Below, piece after piece: positions 33,061 to 36,647 of a stretch of 36,647 nt of DNA (its first letter is position 1; every line of letters begins with the position of its first letter). Below the pieces are notes generated by a model that saw nothing but the letters and a program-made list of their open reading frames with translations, did not search any database and had not been told where the DNA came from. Made by a program: the position numbers and the translations under genes. Location of the stretch: contig JAEUIP010000010.1 of NCBI GenBank assembly GCA_016795075.1, positions 1 to 36,647 of the forward strand, in the 5' to 3' direction. The stretch is from Planctomycetaceae bacterium. GTDB lineage: Bacteria > Planctomycetota > Planctomycetia > Pirellulales > Pirellulaceae.

Positions 33061-34518
33061 ATGGCATGGTGGCGAGTCTTCCGGCAGATCTTGGGGCCGG
33101 CAATCTTTGCGTTGATCCTAATCGTCGAACCGCTCACGATGTGGTTCCCCGAACCAGATGCAGCTAGCCAGGCAAATCGCGTTCTTGCGGTCGGTGCGTG
33201 GATGTTGGTGTGGTGGATCTTGGAAGCCGCACCACTGGCGGTTACGGCCTTGCTGCCGATGCTCTTGTTTCCACTCATGTCCGTCATGTCGCCCAACGAC
33301 ACCGCGTTACACTATGGCCACCCGATTGTCTTTCTCTTCTTCGGTGGATTTGTGTTGGCGTTGGGGCTAGAACACTACCGGCTCCATTTGCGGATCGCTT
33401 TACTCATCCTGTCCTGGACGGGCACGTCACCACCTCGACTGGTGTTGGGCTTTATGTTGGCGACGGGATTCTTGAGCATGTGGATCAGCAACACGGCCAC
33501 CACCGTCATGATGCTTCCTATGGCTATTTCGGTACTGAACCTATTACACAGTGATCAGGACCAAAAATCTCAGAGCAACTTTGCGGTGTCCTTGCTGCTG
33601 GGCATCGCGTTTTCCGCCAGCGTGGGAGGGATGTCAACCTTGATTGGTACGCCACCCAATTTGGTTTTTGCCGGATTCATGGAAGAACAAGTTGGCTTCA
33701 CCGTTTCGTTTGGTCGCTGGATGATCGTCGCTTTCCCGATTGTCGTGGTGTTATTCGTTTGCGTTTATTTTGTGCTGACTCAACTCCTGTTTCCAACCAA
33801 GGAGTTAGCGATTTCCAATGCCGACGAAGCAATTCAAGCCGAACGAAAAAAATTGGGGGCCATGCAATTTGGCGACTCGCTAATGTTGGCTGTTTTTGTG
33901 TCGGCGGCCGGATTATGGATCGGCAAGGACACGCTGCTGTGGTTCTGGCCGAAATTGGGGCTAACCGACACGACAATCGCCCTCTTCGCGGTCGTCCTGT
34001 CGTTTGTGTTGCCGGGTGACACGAGTTTTCGCAAGCCGCTGTTGAGTTGGGACGTCACAACTCGTTTGCCATGGGGGATCCTGTTGCTATTTGGCGGTGG
34101 GATGTGCTTGGCGGCAGCGCTTGAAGATGCCGGAATCATCTCGACCATGGCGAATTTGGTGCCTCGGTCGTGGCCCTATTGGATCGTACTGGTATTGCTG
34201 GTCGCCTTGGCCTTGTACTTGACCGAAGTGATGAGCAACGTCGCCTTGGTGGGTGTCTTGATCCCAGTGCTAATTGGCATCGCCCACGGCATCAAAGTTC
34301 ATCCGCTGTATTTGACGATTCCAGCGACCTTAGCCAGCAGTTGCGCGTTCATGTTGCCCATGGCAACTCCGCCCAATGCGATTGTTTTTGGAAGCGGCAA
34401 GATCACGATGGCACAGATGTTCATCGCGGGGTTTGTCTTGAATCTGTTGTCATTGATCATCATCGTCCCGCTGACCCAGTTGTTGATTCCTTGGGCATTT
34501 CCGGCCATTGCGCAGTGA
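33061..34518 (+). CDS. SLC13/DASS-family sodium:anion symporter
   Basis: From the ATG at 33061 the protein has 485 residues and about 11-12 membrane segments; the frame is open to 32971 but overlaps the space just after the terminator. Both DASS hallmark repeats are present: SNTATTVMMLP (143-153) and SNVALVGVLIP (392-402). ASVGGMSTLIGTPPNLV (186-202) and LALGLEHYRLH (99-109) are also typical. The transporter moves di- or tricarboxylates, sulfate or phosphate with sodium; the substrate is not decided by the sequence. It stands alone after the terminator. Its 3' end overlaps the oppositely oriented mechanosensitive channel gene by 59 bp. Confidence 0.93.
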   Translation: MAWWRVFRQILGPAIFALILIVEPLTMWFPEPDAASQANRVLAVGAWMLVWWILEAAPLAVTALLPMLLFPLMSVMSPNDTALHYGHPIVFLFFGGFVLALGLEHYRLHLRIALLILSWTGTSPPRLVLGFMLATGFLSMWISNTATTVMMLPMAISVLNLLHSDQDQKSQSNFAVSLLLGIAFSASVGGMSTLIGTPPNLVFAGFMEEQVGFTVSFGRWMIVAFPIVVVLFVCVYFVLTQLLFPTKELAISNADEAIQAERKKLGAMQFGDSLMLAVFVSAAGLWIGKDTLLWFWPKLGLTDTTIALFAVVLSFVLPGDTSFRKPLLSWDVTTRLPWGILLLFGGGMCLAAALEDAGIISTMANLVPRSWPYWIVLVLLVALALYLTEVMSNVALVGVLIPVLIGIAHGIKVHPLYLTIPATLASSCAFMLPMATPPNAIVFGSGKITMAQMFIAGFVLNLLSLIIIVPLTQLLIPWAFPAIAQ

Positions 34519-36647
34519 TACTGCGGATATGCAAGTCGCGTTGTGGAAAAGGAATCTCGATTTGATGTTCGGCCAACGTGCGATAAAAACTCGTCAATAG
34601 TTCACTGGCAGCAGCCAAACGGTCGCCCAACTTCCCGACGTACGCGCGGACGACCAGATTCAACGCACTGTCGCCAAAAGCCTCAAAATGAACCGTTGGC
34701 GCCGGTTCGGACAAGACCAACGAATGCTTTTGGACGATGTCCAACAGCAGACGAATCGCCTGCTCGACATCGCTCCCGTAAGCGATTCCAACCGGCAGCA
34801 CCAACCGTGTGACTTCGTCGCTGAGCGTCCAATTGAGCACGCGGCCCGTGATGAACTCTTTGTTCGGAACAATCAGCTCCTTCAAGTCGAAGTCCCGAAT
34901 CATGGTCGCCCGAGCGCGGGTCTTGGTGACGACTCCGGTAACACCATCGACGGTAACAACATCCCCCACTCGGACGGGACGTTCGAAAAGAATGATGATT
35001 CCGGACACAAAATTCGCAAAGATCTCTTGCAGCCCAAACGCCAAGCCAAACGTCAAAGCCGTTACGAGCCACTGCACCTGTGTCCAATGAACGCCAACCA
35101 ACCGAGCCGACCACACCAAGCCGATGACGATCACAACATAGCTGGACACAGCCGCGGCCGCGTTGCGAGTCGACGCATCGATGGGCAAATGGTTAAGAAT
35201 CAGGATATCGACTAACCCGGGCAAATTCCGAAACACAACAATGGTCATCAGCATGACCATCACGGCCTGCAGCAAATCGGTTGGCGTGATCTGACGTACA
35301 ACCTCTTTCGTAACGAGTTCCTCGACGGAAGCCCCTTCGCCCCCAACGGTCGAAACGACTTCAGTGGTCGTCCACAAATTCTGTTGCAGGACGACTCGCA
35401 AGGCGGGCACTACATCGGCCCACATGAACCAGACGCCGATGATTGCGAACATCACGCCGACGCTGTGCAACAAATTTTGGGATTGTTTGGTTTGTTTGGC
35501 CAACTTGTCTTGCCAGTCTCGTTGTGAGTCGATTGCCGCAGCGGCAGCGACATCGGCATCCACTTTATTGTCGTTACTACCGCTGGCGACTTGAGCGCGC
35601 CGTTGTTTCGCTTGTTCGATAAAGACGCGGCGACGTTCCACCAGGATCAAGCGGGCAATCAGCTGGCTGCCGACAATCAAAGCAATGATTAACCAAAACA
35701 TCGAATACAACCGCAGCGATAACTGGTAAGCCGTGTAGTAGTACCCGGTCGCAGCCAGCACGGCGAGAAAGATCGGAGCGCTGACCCCAAATCCGAACCA
35801 GACATAACGCAATCGCTCGGCCCAGCCACCGGTATTTCTCAAGTAGTAACTGCGTAGCAAGCCGCGATTCGGCTCCAGGACTCGAAATGCCAAGTAGAGC
35901 ATCAATCCGCAGCCCACCAAGAAACTAATTCGTTCCAAAAGGTCTTCGCCCAACACCGGGTCGACCCAATGGAGTGTCGAAGTCACAAACACGATGGGCA
36001 AACCGACGCAAATCACCAACCGAATAAGTCGAGAACTGTGATGCAGAGTTCCGGCATGCCAACCAAAATGAGCGACTCCCAATCCAGATTCGCGGCAAAC
36101 GTTTCGCAAACATTCCAGCGGCAACAAAGCGAGTGCAGCCGCACAGCAACCTCGGGCCAATCCCTGCAACTCCGTTTGACTGCGCAAGACTTCAGACCCG
36201 GCGGATATGGCGGCTTCAATTCGCCAACCCAGGAAGTACAGCAGAAGTGGCCAAGGCAGCGAAATCAACATCGTAAAAACCAAAGCCTGAAGCGTGGGTC
36301 GAAAACTGGAACACGCTCCACTGCTGGCTTCACGACTCAATCGTTGGAGCTCTGCCCGCCAGTGATACCCTTGCAGTTTCATGGAAAACCAGAGTGTGCC
36401 AAACAAAATCCACCACACCCATTGTCCTAAAAAATCGTATACGAGAACGTGCCCCAGCTGCTGCCATAATGGGGCCTGAAACAGCCAACGGTCCAAATCT
36501 CCCCAGGCGAAATAGCGAAAAAGGGGTCGACTACTGGGAATCCACAATATTCGTTGATCGATAAAATTGCGATAGTTTTGCGAGACTTCGATCAGTTGAT
36601 GGACATCGGTGTCCACTTCCACCAACATGTTGAAGTAAGCGTCCTGG
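34460..36647 (-). CDS. MscK-like large mechanosensitive channel (N-terminus outside window)
   Basis: This minus-strand frame stays open through the right edge. Codons upstream of the first internal Met (36628) read QDAYFN, and the following segment (YRNFIDQRILWIPSSRPL) matches the region in front of the membrane domain of MscK/KefA-type channels. The gene is therefore truncated by the window and Met at 36628 is not the start. Numbering from that Met, about nine membrane helices lie between 55 and 510. The MscS core spans 515-700: GLAFGLQEIFANFVSG (528-543), FERPVRVGDVVTVDGVTG, VPNKEFITGRVLNW (588-600) and IPFPQRDLHI at the end. It releases solutes on osmotic downshock. An Ala/Asp-rich linker (345-368) interrupts the helices. 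The C-terminus overlaps the SLC13 gene. Confidence 0.93.
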   Translation of the reverse strand, partial: QDAYFNMLVEVDTDVHQLIEVSQNYRNFIDQRILWIPSSRPLFRYFAWGDLDRWLFQAPLWQQLGHVLVYDFLGQWVWWILFGTLWFSMKLQGYHWRAELQRLSREASSGACSSFRPTLQALVFTMLISLPWPLLLYFLGWRIEAAISAGSEVLRSQTELQGLARGCCAAALALLPLECLRNVCRESGLGVAHFGWHAGTLHHSSRLIRLVICVGLPIVFVTSTLHWVDPVLGEDLLERISFLVGCGLMLYLAFRVLEPNRGLLRSYYLRNTGGWAERLRYVWFGFGVSAPIFLAVLAATGYYYTAYQLSLRLYSMFWLIIALIVGSQLIARLILVERRRVFIEQAKQRRAQVASGSNDNKVDADVAAAAAIDSQRDWQDKLAKQTKQSQNLLHSVGVMFAIIGVWFMWADVVPALRVVLQQNLWTTTEVVSTVGGEGASVEELVTKEVVRQITPTDLLQAVMVMLMTIVVFRNLPGLVDILILNHLPIDASTRNAAAAVSSYVVIVIGLVWSARLVGVHWTQVQWLVTALTFGLAFGLQEIFANFVSGIIILFERPVRVGDVVTVDGVTGVVTKTRARATMIRDFDLKELIVPNKEFITGRVLNWTLSDEVTRLVLPVGIAYGSDVEQAIRLLLDIVQKHSLVLSEPAPTVHFEAFGDSALNLVVRAYVGKLGDRLAAASELLTSFYRTLAEHQIEIPFPQRDLHIRSITAQWPEMPKESTTGSAGR

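Noticed and set aside
1..36647. CRISPR arrays, insertion sequences, prophage or integron elements
   Set aside because: No regularly spaced repeats, transposase, integrase or phage structural genes were seen on either strand.

Overview
The window looks like chromosomal DNA of a planctomycete, most likely Pirellulaceae (Rhodopirellula/Blastopirellula-like). That is an inference from gene content: a PEP-CTERM protein, a DUF6807 (PmoA-like) protein, a Tat-exported sugar-isomerase-like TIM barrel, a DUF1573 protein, a MoxR/DUF58/BatA-like/VWA operon, an MfnE-like kinase and several large lipoproteins. About 26 protein genes are supported. I saw no rRNA, tRNA, CRISPR array, transposase or phage gene.

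Layout. 1-64: two adjacent palindromic repeat units. 134-868: DPM1-like glycosyltransferase. 1058-3664 (minus): an outer-membrane beta-barrel protein and a lipoprotein with an FGE/sulfatase-modifying-factor fold that lacks the catalytic cysteines. 3775-7276 (plus): a PEP-CTERM protein with a clear terminator, a Tat-signal TIM-barrel protein and a DUF6807 protein. 7404-15188 (plus): MoxR ATPase, DUF58, a 951-residue BatA-like membrane protein, a 779-residue VWA/GATase-like membrane protein and an HD phosphohydrolase, nearly without gaps. 15290-16817 (plus): a lipoprotein with a phosphatase-like C-x4-R loop, an RsbW-type anti-sigma kinase and a DUF2752 membrane protein. 17092-18741 (plus): a lipoprotein with a thioredoxin fold lacking CXXC.

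18783-25972 (minus): methionyl-tRNA formyltransferase (overlapping by 4 nt) and a gamma-carbonic anhydrase lie behind a 1129-residue three-part enzyme. That enzyme joins a fatty-acyl-AMP ligase, an acyl carrier protein and a PLP-dependent alpha-oxoamine synthase. Upstream of it are an MfnE-like amino acid kinase, a small membrane protein and a pentapeptide-repeat protein. 26602-31218 (plus): TAXI-type solute-binding lipoprotein, fused TRAP permease and a family-4 glycosyltransferase. 31821-34518 (plus): a DUF1573 protein, a strong terminator and an SLC13/DASS permease. 34460-36647 (minus): an MscK-like mechanosensitive channel that runs off the right edge and overlaps the SLC13 gene tail to tail by 59 bp.

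The most interesting locus is the acyl-AMP ligase/ACP/oxoamine synthase fusion at 20308-23697. It contains in one chain the acyl activation, carrier and decarboxylative condensation steps that other bacteria place in separate genes for sphingolipid-type long-chain-base synthesis. It may make a long-chain amino-ketone lipid in this organism. Two intergenic regions of about 600 bp (25973-26601 and 31219-31820) have no convincing gene. The first holds a perfect terminator hairpin between divergent genes and three back-to-back hairpins before the TRAP operon.
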